Shown: piece by piece, positions 8,991 through 19,189 of the stretch | Position numbering within the stretch: the first letter of the stretch is position 1 | How the letters are laid out: each line of letters opens with the position of its first letter | Assembly (NCBI GenBank): GCA_026075535.2 | Contig: AP026544.2 | Location: 10,168,001-10,232,000 of the forward strand | From: Tricholoma matsutake | Lineage: Eukaryota; Basidiomycota; Agaricomycetes; Agaricales; Tricholomataceae | Reading direction: 5' to 3' | DNA length: 64,000 nt | Made by a program: the position numbers and the translations under genes | Notes under the pieces: model-generated | Told to the model about the DNA's origin: nothing | Seen by the model: the letters and a program-made list of their open reading frames with translations, nothing else | The model's database searches: none

Positions 8991-11900
8991 CGATATCTCT
9001 GAAATGTCTCTAACAAACAACTTGCAAGCTTTGAACCTGCCGAAACTTCGTAGTGATGGATCTAACTGGTCTACCTACCAAGAGTGCATTCTCAATTTCG
9101 CCACATCAAAGGGGTTGAAGAGGCACCTCATGGGTACTGCGCGAAAGCCGGTTACACTCAGGGAACAGGATGGCGAATTCTACAAGGGAAGTGATCCTGT
9201 CCCGTTGAGCAAAGAAGACATCAAAAAACACCAAGGAGAGGAAGACAAGTATGAGCAGCACCAAGCAGCCCCACGTGAGGTAATTTACCAAACTGTTGAC
9301 AAGTCCACGTTCCTGCAGGTCAAGAACGAGACTACTGCCACCGCCATATGGAAGAAAGTCATTTCTATTCACGCCAACAAAGGCTCGATGTACGAAACCA
9401 ATCTCCTCACCCAACTTCAGACTCTTCGACTCACAGAGAATGGAGACATGCGAGAACACCTAACAAAGATGAATGAGATCAAGGAATGACTCGCGGAAAT
9501 GAACTGCCCAGTTACCGATGAATCCTTCGTATCCTATATCTGCACATCTCTCTCACTCACACCAACCTACCAAACCCTTCTCACTGCCCTTAACGCCACC
9601 ACTCACGAGTCTGGGAAGAAATTGACCAGCGCTAATCTTATCTGGCATCTCACTGAAGAAGTGAATTCACTTGCCCTCGAGGACTCAATCAATAAGTCCA
9701 ATACAGCGATGATGGCGGCCATGAAATCCAAGGACAGCAAGGGGAGGAATAAACCAAAGGGGAAGGAAAAGACATGCTGCTCGAACCCTAACTGCAACAA
9801 GCCTGGGCACACAATTGATCAGTGTTATGCAAAAGGGGGAGGAAAAGAGAAAGAGGCACTGGAATGGTTCAAGAGACTGGCTGCAAAGAAAACAGCATCA
9901 GCAAGTGTGCACATCACCGAAGATGGTAAAGACGATGACGAAAACTATGCAATGCTCAGCTATAGCACACCCGAAGATCCTACTGCCCTCGTTGTTACCT
10001 CCGACTTCAAAGCAGAAGCCCATGCCACTTCTGCAGATCATGGAATTATCCTTGACAGTGGCGCTAGTCGACACTTCTCTCCTGAATGTTCAAAATTTTT
10101 GAACTACAGTATAAGGGCAACCTAAGCCTCTAGCAAAGGGAAATCCAAAGTTAAAATTATACTACATAATACAGGCATTGGGGACACACCTAGCAAAGGG
10201 AAATCCGAAGAGAAAACTCTAAGGATCCCCTTGCTGATGCCGAGTATATGTGAAGATGACAAAAATCAAATATAACCTAAAAATAGAAAAAGGCAGAGAT
10301 AGGCGGATCAAGGCCACCGAATGACATCATACCAAGGGGTATGTGTCGGAAGGGGTACTCCGCCTCTAAATATAAAAGTGTCAACATGTACAAACATGAT
10401 AGCAAGGGAAAATTAGTAATAAAATCCAGAAAAATCATAGAAAATGAAGAATAGAAGGAAATGAGGTGGGGAAAAATATAGGACAAACATAGGAAAAACA
10501 CACAGGGCACCCCCCTAGTCCCCTTACATACAGAGAAATTAGTCCTGAACCCATCAGAGCCACAGATGGACGTACCTTCAGTGCACTGGGACAGGGTGAT
10601 CTAAAGGTTGAGCTACCTAACGGGGATCAGAAACTGACCCCAATAACGCTCAAGAACGTATACTACTCACCCCACTTGGCATTCACCCTCATATCAGTCT
10701 CCTGCATCGACAAAGCTGGATTCTCGCTCTTCATAAAAGGGGGGGGTTGCATCATCCGTAGTGCAAAGTCGAACATCGTAGGTCGTATCCCTCTCGTTCG
10801 GGGGCTCTACCATATCAGCAGTTTGTTCAGCTCATCTCCAACACCCTCTGCGAACTCTGCATCAAAGCTCATGTCGATAAGTGAGCTTCATCGCAAGATG
10901 GGCCATATCAACCATGACTCCTTGCTTAAAATGGTAAAGGACAGGATGGTCACAGGTGTTGAAGTGGACTTGAACTCAAAACCTGACTTCTGCAAGACCT
11001 GTGTAAAGGCCAAAGCGGATTGGAAACTGTTTCCCAAGAAAAGCAAGATGGTATACACCAAGTATGGGGAAAAGGTTGTTGCAGATTTATGGGGGCCAGC
11101 CAAAGTCACATCGCTCAGAGGAAACAGACATTATTTCCTATTCAAGGACCTGTCTAGCTGGGAGGAGAAAGTTCACTTCCTAAAGGCAAAATCTGAAGCA
11201 TACAGTGTGTACAAAAAGTACGAAGCATGGGCATTAGTCCAGCATGGTGCACGCATCAAAATATTTGGATGTGAACATGCAGGTGAACTAACCAGCAAAG
11301 AGTTTAATGAGCACCTTCAGAATGCTGGTACTGTTCGACACCTCACTGTCCACAATTCCCCAGCTTCTAATGGCATAGTTGAATGAGCAAACTGAACTCA
11401 TATGAACGGTGCTCACGCGATGATGATTGCGGCTGGCCTACCCAGATATTTATGGTGTGAAGCAGTCCGCCACGATGTCTGGCTGCAAAACTGCGTACCA
11501 ACACAGGGACTAGACTCCTCACGAAATTGGAACAGGGGAGAAGCCAGACTTGTTGCAGCTATGTGAATGGGGCGCGACGGTTTGGATAAAGTGGCTTGAT
11601 GCAGGAAAGCTTGAGCCAAGGGCTGAGCAAGCTCATTTTGTGGGTTATGATGACGAGTCCAAGGGATTCCAAATCTATTGGCCAAATAAATGTAAGGTCA
11701 GTATTGAACAGGATATGTATTTTGACAAGGATCAGGTGCTCCAGCCTGATGAAGTGTCGATTGAGGGGGTGGAAGACGTACTCAACCAATTCTGACACTT
11801 CCCAGTCTCAAAAATCCTCTGATGAATCCCCTGATGCTCCCGATGAACCTGGCACACCCTCCAAAACCATCGATAATGGTCCAGTGCCTGCAAATGTCGA

Positions 11901-13824
11901 TAATTCTGATAACGTGGCTGAACATTCACCAGCAATGCAAAATGTCAATAACAACTCACAAACTCCATCCAACACACCTATACCACCTCCACACCAAAGA
12001 AAACCTCGACGAAACTCCCTTACAGGTCTTCCCCCGGTCGATGAAACCCAATACGGCTGTGGAAAGCGCAACCGAGTTCCCAGCTCACATAGCGCTGCAA
12101 ACTTCTCAGATGCAATAGATGCTGCCTTTGTTCTTGATGATGGCAGAGACCTTGAGCCAAGGGGAGTGGAGCTTGATATCCATGAAGAAGACTGGTTTAG
12201 CAAGGTAATGGAGATGGCAATGGTAGTGAGTGAAGACAAACCAATGCTAATGGAGGCGTTAAATGGCAATGAGCAGTCAGAGTGGTCTGATGCGGTTGAT
12301 GTGGAACTTTCCCAAATGGAGAAAGTCAACACATGGATACCGGTCATTCCGCCACCTGACGCAAATGTCATTCCGTCCCGTTATGTATTCCGCCATAAGC
12401 GTGATGCAGCTGGTAATGTAGCCCGTTACAAGGCTCGACTCATCATCAAGGGCTTCAGGCAACAATTCGGGGTCGATTACATCGAAACTTTTGCTCCCAC
12501 AGTCTGGGCGTCCACTCTTCAGATCCTCCTCTCGTTTGCAGCCCAGAAAAATGCTGCCATCCATCAATGTGATGTCAAAAATGCGTACCTCAATTCTTGT
12601 TTGCAAGATGGTGTAGAACTTTACTCGGAACTTCCTCCAAAGTATGAAAAATTTCGTCAACTACCTCCAGAGCTCAAAGGCAAGCCAAATGTGGTCTGTA
12701 AATGGCTCGTTGCAGTATATGGATCAAAGCAAGGAGCTCACAACTGGTATGCCAAGGTAAAAAGTTTCTTCCTTGATCTCGGGTACTCCATATCCGCTGC
12801 AGATGAAGCTGTGTTCTATTTATATCACGGTGACAAATTCATTATCATCGCTGCCGCTACTGACAATTTCACTGTCATTGTGGATTCCACTGAGAGCGCC
12901 AACAATCTCATCCAAAAGCAGCTCACCACGTGCTTCGAGATTTCAGACCTCGGTCCCATCAACTGGCTTCTTGGTGTCAGCATCACACGCAACCTCGAAG
13001 ACAAAACCATTTCATTGAGTCAACAAACATACATCGAACAGATCGTCTCACGATTCGGTCTTCAAAATGCCTGGACTACCATCACCCCCATGGAGTCCGG
13101 AATCAACCTCAGCTTTGATTCTCCTGCCGTATCACCGACACTTCTCATGCCTGCTGAAAAAACCAAATATAGAGAAATGATCAGTTCCTTAATGTACGCC
13201 GCCGTTATGACGCGCCTGGACATTGCATTTGCTGTCTCAACTCTATCCCAGTATCTCGACGCACCTAGAACAACACATCTTATTGCCATGACTCGCGTAT
13301 TTCGCTATCTCTCGGGCACTAAGGGTCTCAAGCTTGTCCTGGGAGGTAATGAGTCTGATATTACAGGATATTCTGATGCAGATTGGGCTTCCCAAATGCA
13401 TCATCACTCTATCTCCAGGTTCGCTTACTTCATCGGAGCTGGTGTTGTAAATTGGAGCAGCAAGAAGCAACCAATCATCACTTTGTCAAGCACCGAGGCT
13501 GAATATGTTGTGTTAACTCATGCATCAAAGGATATTTTATGGATTGACAAATTACTTACTGAATTATCTTCTATTTTTAGTTCTACATTACCTACTACAC
13601 TTTTCTGTGACAATCAAGGCGCGATCCGACTCTCCAAGGATGCTACATTCCATGGACGCACCAAACACATCGACGTTCACTTCCACTTCATCTGCCAAAC
13701 TATTACCTCGGGCCACATCACAATGCAATACTGTCCCATGGATGACATGATCGCCGACATCTTCACCAAGTCACTCGGTCGTGTCAAGTATGAGAAATTT
13801 CGCACTCTTCTCGGAGTCATCTAG
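8980..13824 (+). pseudogene. Copia-1 gag-pol polyprotein, interrupted
   Basis: Gag starts at 8980 (MGPDDISEMS). A TGA at 9487 replaces the Trp found in Copia-2. A zinc knuckle (CSNPNCNKPGHTIDQC) lies near 9780 and the protease box ILDSGASRHFSP near 10050. A 419-bp insertion interrupts at 10110-10528. GAG-pre-integrase and the integrase zinc region (ELHRKMGHINH, CKTC) run 10676-11386, then a TGA and frame changes to about 11790. RT and RNase H are open from there to 13824: YKARLIIKGFRQQFG, CDVKNAYLN, KQGAHNWYAK, then YSDADWAS and LSSTEAEYV. The usual YVDD catalytic box reads AATDNFTVI, so one catalytic aspartate is Asn. The copy cannot be autonomous. Confidence 0.92.
10110..10528. mobile_element. 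419-bp unclassified insertion in Copia-1
   Basis: It is flanked by TACAG at 10105-10109 and 10529-10533. Removing the insert and one TACAG joins the frame exactly, giving a peptide parallel to Copia-2 (NYREISPEPIRA against NYQELVNPKPIRA). Ends are weakly inverted (TATAAGGG at the left, CCCCTTACA at the right). Internally GCAAAGGGAAATCC occurs twice (near 10133 and 10194). There is no coding capacity. It could be a MITE or a small SINE-like repeat. Confidence 0.7.
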
Positions 13825-13848
13825 TCTGGTGTTCACCTCGAGGGGGAG

Positions 13849-14219
13849 TGTTGACATATTGAGGCATCCCCGCACCTGCCTGCGCTTGCCTGCAGTCACC
13901 AATGCTCGCCGACTATCAAAGATATTTAGTATTAGTATGTTACATCTATTTATAGAACTATGGTAACTATGTCTCGTCTTATTTGAAAAGCATATATGGG
14001 ACATTATATACCTTGTAGCTTTACATCGTAACCTCAGTGATTGTCCATTCACTGAGGTGTACATCCCCTTTCTCTATTTTATTTATTTCCTTACTTACCC
14101 ATAATAGTATCTCGTTATTCTATTCTAGGTACTACTACTGAATACAGTGATTGTCCATTCACTGAGGTTATCTTGTTATTCTATTCTAGTTCCCTACCAG
14201 TTCCTGCCAACGTTCTATA
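13849..14219 (+). repeat. Copia-1 3' LTR
   Basis: 371 bp, same borders as the 5' LTR. It carries TG or CA where the 5' copy has CG at many positions, and the hairpin CCTCAGTG/CACTGAGG at 14032-14057. Confidence 0.92.
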
Positions 14220-15083
14220 TCTTGGCTGAAAGATAATACAATATTTCCTCCCTACTATCACAATAATATTAAGATACTTCTAATGGAGTATTGAAGTGAA
14301 AGATCAAAATATTTTTCAAGTACTGAGAAGGCAGTAACTTGGTGGTATTGAGGTAATTTCTTCAGTACTACCAAGATACTATCTACAATACTATCAAGGT
14401 GATATCACAATACTCCGCTTGGGATATGTTAGCAATGTGATGGAAAAGATCTAGAAAACCTCTGTGTCAGTATGCTTGAAATATCATGGAAGTACACAAA
14501 CAAAAAGAGTAGTCATACACCCCATACCTTCACCATACTAAAGCCAGGGAATATTGGAAGTATTGAAGTGTTGTTTATTCAATACTGTCAAACTACTCTA
14601 TGGGAAGTATATAAGAAGAAATTTGATAAATTGGGAAAGTATTATTAGCAGATGTCTGCACATGCAGGTCTGATGTTGCAAGTATCCACTTCCATGTCTG
14701 AGCACCTACACACTGGCTGGACAGTAAGATACTTCTGAGAAGGAGTATTCTGGAAATAGTCCTAATACTGCCACCATACTCACCAAGGGATATTTTGCCA
14801 GTATGCATACCAATCTAGAATACTACTTCAGTACCTTCAGCACTATCAAAATATAGTACAATACTGTCAAAACACTTCTAGTGAAGTATGTTGACAATAT
14901 TAGGAATACTGTCAGGATACTTTCACAGTACCTCTCAGGCAGTATTGTGCCTTGCACCCAGTGACATACCTGAGTAAGTACTTGGATGTACAACATGGAT
15001 GTGGAAGTGGTACTTGAGTACATACCTGGACACACAAGTAGATATCAAGTAGGTACTTGGATATACAAGTAAGGACTCAAAAC

Positions 15084-16465
15084 AGTAGGTACTTGAATAA
15101 GTACCAGTCCGGTATGTACTTGAATAAGTCCTGGTATGTACTTGAATAAGTCCCGGTATGTACTTGAATAAGTCCTGGTATGTACTTGGATAAGTCCTGG
15201 TATGTACTTGAATAAGTCCTGGTATGTACTTGAATAAGTACTGGTATGTTAAGTACTTGAATAAGTACCAGTAAGTACTGGTATGTACTTGAATAAGTCC
15301 CGGTATGTACTTGAATAAGTACTGGTATGTACTTGAATAAGTACCGGTATGTACTTGAATAAGTACTGGTATGTACTTGAATAAGTCCCGGTATGTACTT
15401 GAATAAGTACCGGTATGTTAAGTACTTGAATAAGTACCGGTAAGTACTGGTATGTACTTGAATAAGTCCGGGTATGTACTTGAATAAGTCCTGGTATGTA
15501 CTTGAATAAGTACCGGTAAGTACCAGTATGTACTTGAATAAGTCCCAGTATGTACTTACCAGTACTTATTCAAGTACATACTGGTACTTACCAGTACTTA
15601 TTCAAGTACATACCAGTACTTATTCAAGTACATACTGGGACTTATTCAAGTACATACCGGTACTTATTCAAGTACATACCGGTACTTATTCAAGTACATA
15701 CCGGGACTTATTCAAGTACATACCGGTACTTACCGGTACTTATTCAAGTACATACCGGTACTTATTCAAGTACATACCGGGACTTATTCAAGTACATACC
15801 GGTACTTACCGGTACTTATTCAAGTACTTAACATACCGGTACTTATTCAAGTACATACCAGGACTTATTCAAGTACATACCAGTACTTACCGGTACTTAT
15901 TCAAGTACATACCAGTACTTACTGGTACTTATTCAAGTACATACCAGTACTTACCGGTACTTATTCAAGTACATACTGGTACTTACCGGTACTTATTCAA
16001 GTACTTACCGGTACTTACCAGTACTTATTCAAGTACATACTGGTACTTATTCAAGTACATACCAGTACTTATTCAAGTACATACCAGTACTTATTCAAGT
16101 ACATACCGGTACTTATTCAAGTACATACCAGTACTTATTCAAGTACATACCGGTACTTATTCAAGTACATACTGGGACTTATTCAAGTACATACAGGTAC
16201 TTACCAGTACTTATTCAAGTACATACAGGTACTTACCGGTCCTTATTCAAGTACTTACCGGTACTTACTGGTACTTATTCAAGTACATTACCAGTACTTA
16301 TTCAAGCACATACCAGGACTTATTCAAGTACAATCCAGTACTTATTCAAGTACATACCAGTACTTATTCAAGTACATACCGGGACTTATTCAAGTACATA
16401 CCGGGACTTATTCAAGTACATACCGAGACATATTCAAGTACATACTGGACTGGTACTTATTCAAG
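15084..16465. repeat. central inverted array of micro-palindromic repeats
   Basis: About 19 units on the left (to about 15545) contain TACTTGAATAAGTA. About 36 units on the right contain the inverse TACTTATTCAAGTA (counts by eye). Each unit is itself an inverted repeat (TACTT, 4-nt centre, AAGTA) and most are joined by TACCGGTA, TACCAGTA or GGGACT variants, spaced about 22 bp. The orientation switches near 15550-15565. The right half is about twice as long as the left. Repeats abut without unique spacers, so this is not CRISPR-like. The array keeps one frame open (15528-16622) only because the unit lacks a stop. Confidence 0.85.
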
Positions 16466-16593
16466 TACCTACTGTTTTGAGTCCTTACTTGTATATCCAA
16501 GTACCTACTTGATATCTACTTGTGTGTCCAGGTATGTACTCAAGTACCACTTCCACATCCATGTTGTACATCCAAGTACTTACTCAGGTATGT

Positions 16594-17505
16594 CACTGGG
16601 TGCAAGGCACAATACTGCCTGAGAGGTACTGTGAAAGTATCCTGACAGTATTCCTAATATTGTCAACATACTTCACTAGAAGTGTTTTGACAGTATTGTA
16701 CTATATTTTGATAGTGCTGAAGGTACTGAAGTAGTATTCTAGATTGGTATGCATACTGGCAAAATATCCCTTGGTGAGTATGGTGGCAGTATTAGGACTA
16801 TTTCCAGAATACTCCTTCTCAGAAGTATCTTACTGTCCAGCCAGTGTGTAGGTGCTCAGACATGGAAGTGGATACTTGCAACATCAGACCTGCATGTGCA
16901 GACATCTGCTAATAATACTTTCCCAATTTATCAAATTTCTTCTTATATACTTCCCATAGAGTAGTTTGACAGTATTGAATAAACAACACTTCAATACTTC
17001 CAATATTCCCTGGCTTTAGTATGGTGAAGGTATGGGGTGTATGACTACTCTTTTTGTTTGTGTACTTCCATGATATTTCAAGCATACTGACACAGAGGTT
17101 TTCTAGATCTTTTCCATCACATTGCTAACATATCCCAAGCGGAGTATTGTGATATCACCTTGATAGTATTGTAGATAGTATCTTGGTAGTACTGAAGAAA
17201 TTACCTCAATACCACCAAGTTACTGCCTTCTCAGTACTTGAAAAATATTTTGATCTTTCACTTCAATACTCCATTAGAAGTATCTTAATATTATTGTGAT
17301 AGTAGGGAGGAAATATTGTATTATCTTTCAGCCAAGACATTCAGAATACAGTTACAATATGTACAAGTTACTAATGTGGAGGTATGGTAATCAACAATCA
17401 GCATACTTGCAACATACTTCTGGGCTAGTATCTTGACAGGATTAGGAATACTTCCAAGATACTTACATAATACCCCATCAGGGGTATTGTGCCCTGCACC
17501 CAGTG
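16594..17505. mobile_element. 912-bp CACTA-like unit forming the right arm
   Basis: This arm has its own pair of ends. CACTGGGTGCAAGGC at 16594 faces inward and CACCCAGTG at 17505 faces outward, with imperfect terminal inverted repeats continuing for roughly 80 bp (shared words CACAATAC, AGTATTCCTAAT, CTGTCAA). The left arm is the same unit in inverse orientation, from 8440 to 14963, split by the Copia. The composite therefore looks like two head-to-head MITE-sized CACTA units flanking a spacer. No coding capacity. Confidence 0.65.
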
Positions 17506-17508
17506 ACG

Positions 17509-18123
17509 GTCGCTTCAACTCAGGCCTGAGTCATGGGTCACGGCGGGTACAGGTTTCGTACCTAATACTCCATCGCAGCTCAATTGGATTCAGTTGTGCG
17601 TGCAGGATAGCGTTTCCGATACATGGCCTCATTGTCGATGACTCAGAAATGTCCACCCCTCTCCTCAGCTTTCCACCACGAACGGACATGTTCTCGATCT
17701 CAATGAACGTACGCGAAGATGCCGAGTAAGTTAGCGAAAGCAACCATCTGACAGACAGGTCTTATTTTCTTATCAGGCATCGGCGGTCTCGAGAAGTTGT
17801 CCAAAAAAAAAGAGAAGAGAAGGAACAAGCGGAATCGTCAGAAACGTCGTCGTGCAGCAGGTCAGTCAACATTCAACAAGACATCTTCGTTATCTAGGTT
17901 GCCAAAAGACTCGTCTCCCTCTGCCTCATCGATGTCGTCTTACTCAGAGAAGGAAGTCGTTGGTGGACAAGAACGACCTGTGCACAGATTGACTGAAATA
18001 CTCGAGCAAGAGCACAAAGATACGGAGGAGCGGGCAAGGTGGTACGAGCATGTGATCATTGTGATGAGTTCACCAGATGAGTCCAAGGACATCAAGGAGC
18101 TCTGCATCGAGTTGACAGTTTGA
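17509..18123 (+). CDS. 3' portion of an unrecognised host gene, 5' end displaced by the CACTA-like insertion
   Basis: The frame is open from the insertion point to 17725. It then splices 17726-17776 (GTAAGT...TATCAG) to 17777-17860, and 17861-17897 (GTCAGT...TATCTAG) to 17898-18123, with phases kept throughout. The C-terminal part is a charged helix: RRSREVVQKKREEKEQ, a Ser-rich linker, then HRLTEILEQEHKDTEERARW and a hydrophobic/acidic end. I recognise no domain. The second intron (37 nt) is short for the organism, and the first 70 codons could be partly non-coding. The copy cannot be expressed from its original promoter now. Function unknown. Confidence 0.45.
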
Positions 18124-19189
18124 GTCGTGGCTATGACAGCACTGCGTTGTACTCTGATCTGATGGTATAATTTTTTATATGCGACGGCGTTTACGTTGCT
18201 CATATTCTCGCTGCAGCTTGGTGTAGAGCCAGTGTATTTGTGTTGTGGAGGCTTCAAGTTCAGCCCATAACGATAAGAGAGTTGTTTTACATACAACTCC
18301 TTGTCACTGGATTACACAGCGGCAACTTATGAAAGTAATATATGTAGGTAGAAATTCACAATGAATCCTAGCGGAGCATGTTAACGGTCAGAGTAACATA
18401 GTGATCCAGAGACGATTAACCGTTGAGAATCGGAGTTGGATCGTGGTTGGATCGCCCACCGAATCGTTGTTGAATCGACATATTTGACTGGTACTAATCA
18501 CTGGGTTACAACTTAATCCTGGTTCCATATTACATTAGGGTCCTTCACAGTACCTTCTTCCAATTGCCTTCTCTTCATTTCAGTCTTACAAAAATTAGAA
18601 GGGGCTTGATAGGCTTACGACCAGCAGTTCTTGTAAGTCTCCTTCCACACTCCAGGAATATATATATGCTGTAACTCGAATAACTGTGTGCAGGTGTCGT
18701 GGCTTCAACATCAATGATCATGATGCAGGACAACTTCTGTTTTCACACCCACCTTTCTTTCGATAAGCGGTCAGCAGCCTGCTGCCCTCATAAAATTCCC
18801 CGCAGGTGCCGCCGTAATTCTCATCCACCGTGCAGGTACTTATTTTACTATGCCCGGTTGCCATTTTGATCTTTCTTCTTCAAGCTGACTCGTCATCTAG
18901 CCGCCTTGTAATCAACTTGCGATGACGTCCTGCGTTCTAGTAAATCAGCGCCCAAGAATCATATCCATGTGGTTGCTCTCGCAAGATCAACAATGACGGT
19001 CACAGACCCGCGCGTCCCACCATCTAAAGCAGTGGCCGAAGTTTACATCCGATCTCGCAACGAAGGAATGTGTCCGATCATGGTTTGGAGTGCCGGCAGA
19101 CGGACCATCTTTACCTCGAGTTTATCGGGGTACGATTCCAAGTCACAAAGTTATCCCAAAGGGCTAATGCTTCGTACTAGAACTGACGA
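18124..19189. other. intergenic region without supportable gene
   Basis: Mixed composition with a GGATCG/GAATCG-rich stretch near 18430-18480. A frame at 18990-19150 (MTVTDPRVPPSKAVAEVY) may be an upstream exon of the coiled-coil pseudogene that follows, but no splice pattern joining them holds up. Confidence 0.4.

Larger units (their letters stand above)
8605..14219 (+). mobile_element. Copia-1 LTR retrotransposon, full length, inserted in the CACTA-like left arm
   Basis: Two 371-bp LTRs (8605-8975 and 13849-14219) begin TGTTGACATAT and end GTTCTATA. The 5-bp target duplication TCTTG lies at 8600-8604 and 14220-14224. A polypurine tract (GAGGGGGAG) precedes the 3' LTR. The right arm of the surrounding palindrome preserves the uninterrupted target (GAATGTCTTGGCTGAAAG read inverted at 17.33 kb), which proves the insertion point. 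By eye the LTRs differ at about 18 of 371 positions, nearly all transitions. Domain order gag, protease, integrase, RT, RNase H marks it as Ty1/Copia. Confidence 0.93.
8440..17505. mobile_element. composite palindromic CACTA-like transposon, non-autonomous, carrying a nested Copia
   Basis: The left end reads CACTGG then CACAATACCCC. The right end is the inverse, GGGGTATTGTGC then CACCCAGTG. Both are flanked by the 3-bp direct repeat ACG (8437-8439 and 17506-17508). CACTR termini plus a 3-bp TSD are the hallmarks of CACTA/EnSpm elements. Left and right arms are inverted copies that look almost identical. The left terminus lacks about 8 nt (GTGCAGGG) relative to the right. No transposase frame is present. 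Without the Copia at 8605-14219 the element would be about 3.45 kb and almost entirely one palindrome. The middle (15.08-16.47 kb) is an array of short inverted motifs. Confidence 0.8.

Noticed and set aside
15084..16465. CRISPR-like repeat array
   Set aside because: Eukaryotic context, units abut without unique spacers, no cas genes, and orientation flips at the centre.
15528..16622. 364-codon ORF rich in Tyr, Thr, Ser (repeated STYSSTY/YLFKYIP words)
   Set aside because: It exists only because the 22-bp repeat unit lacks stops in this frame. The protein is pure repeat and the array is palindromic non-coding transposon DNA.
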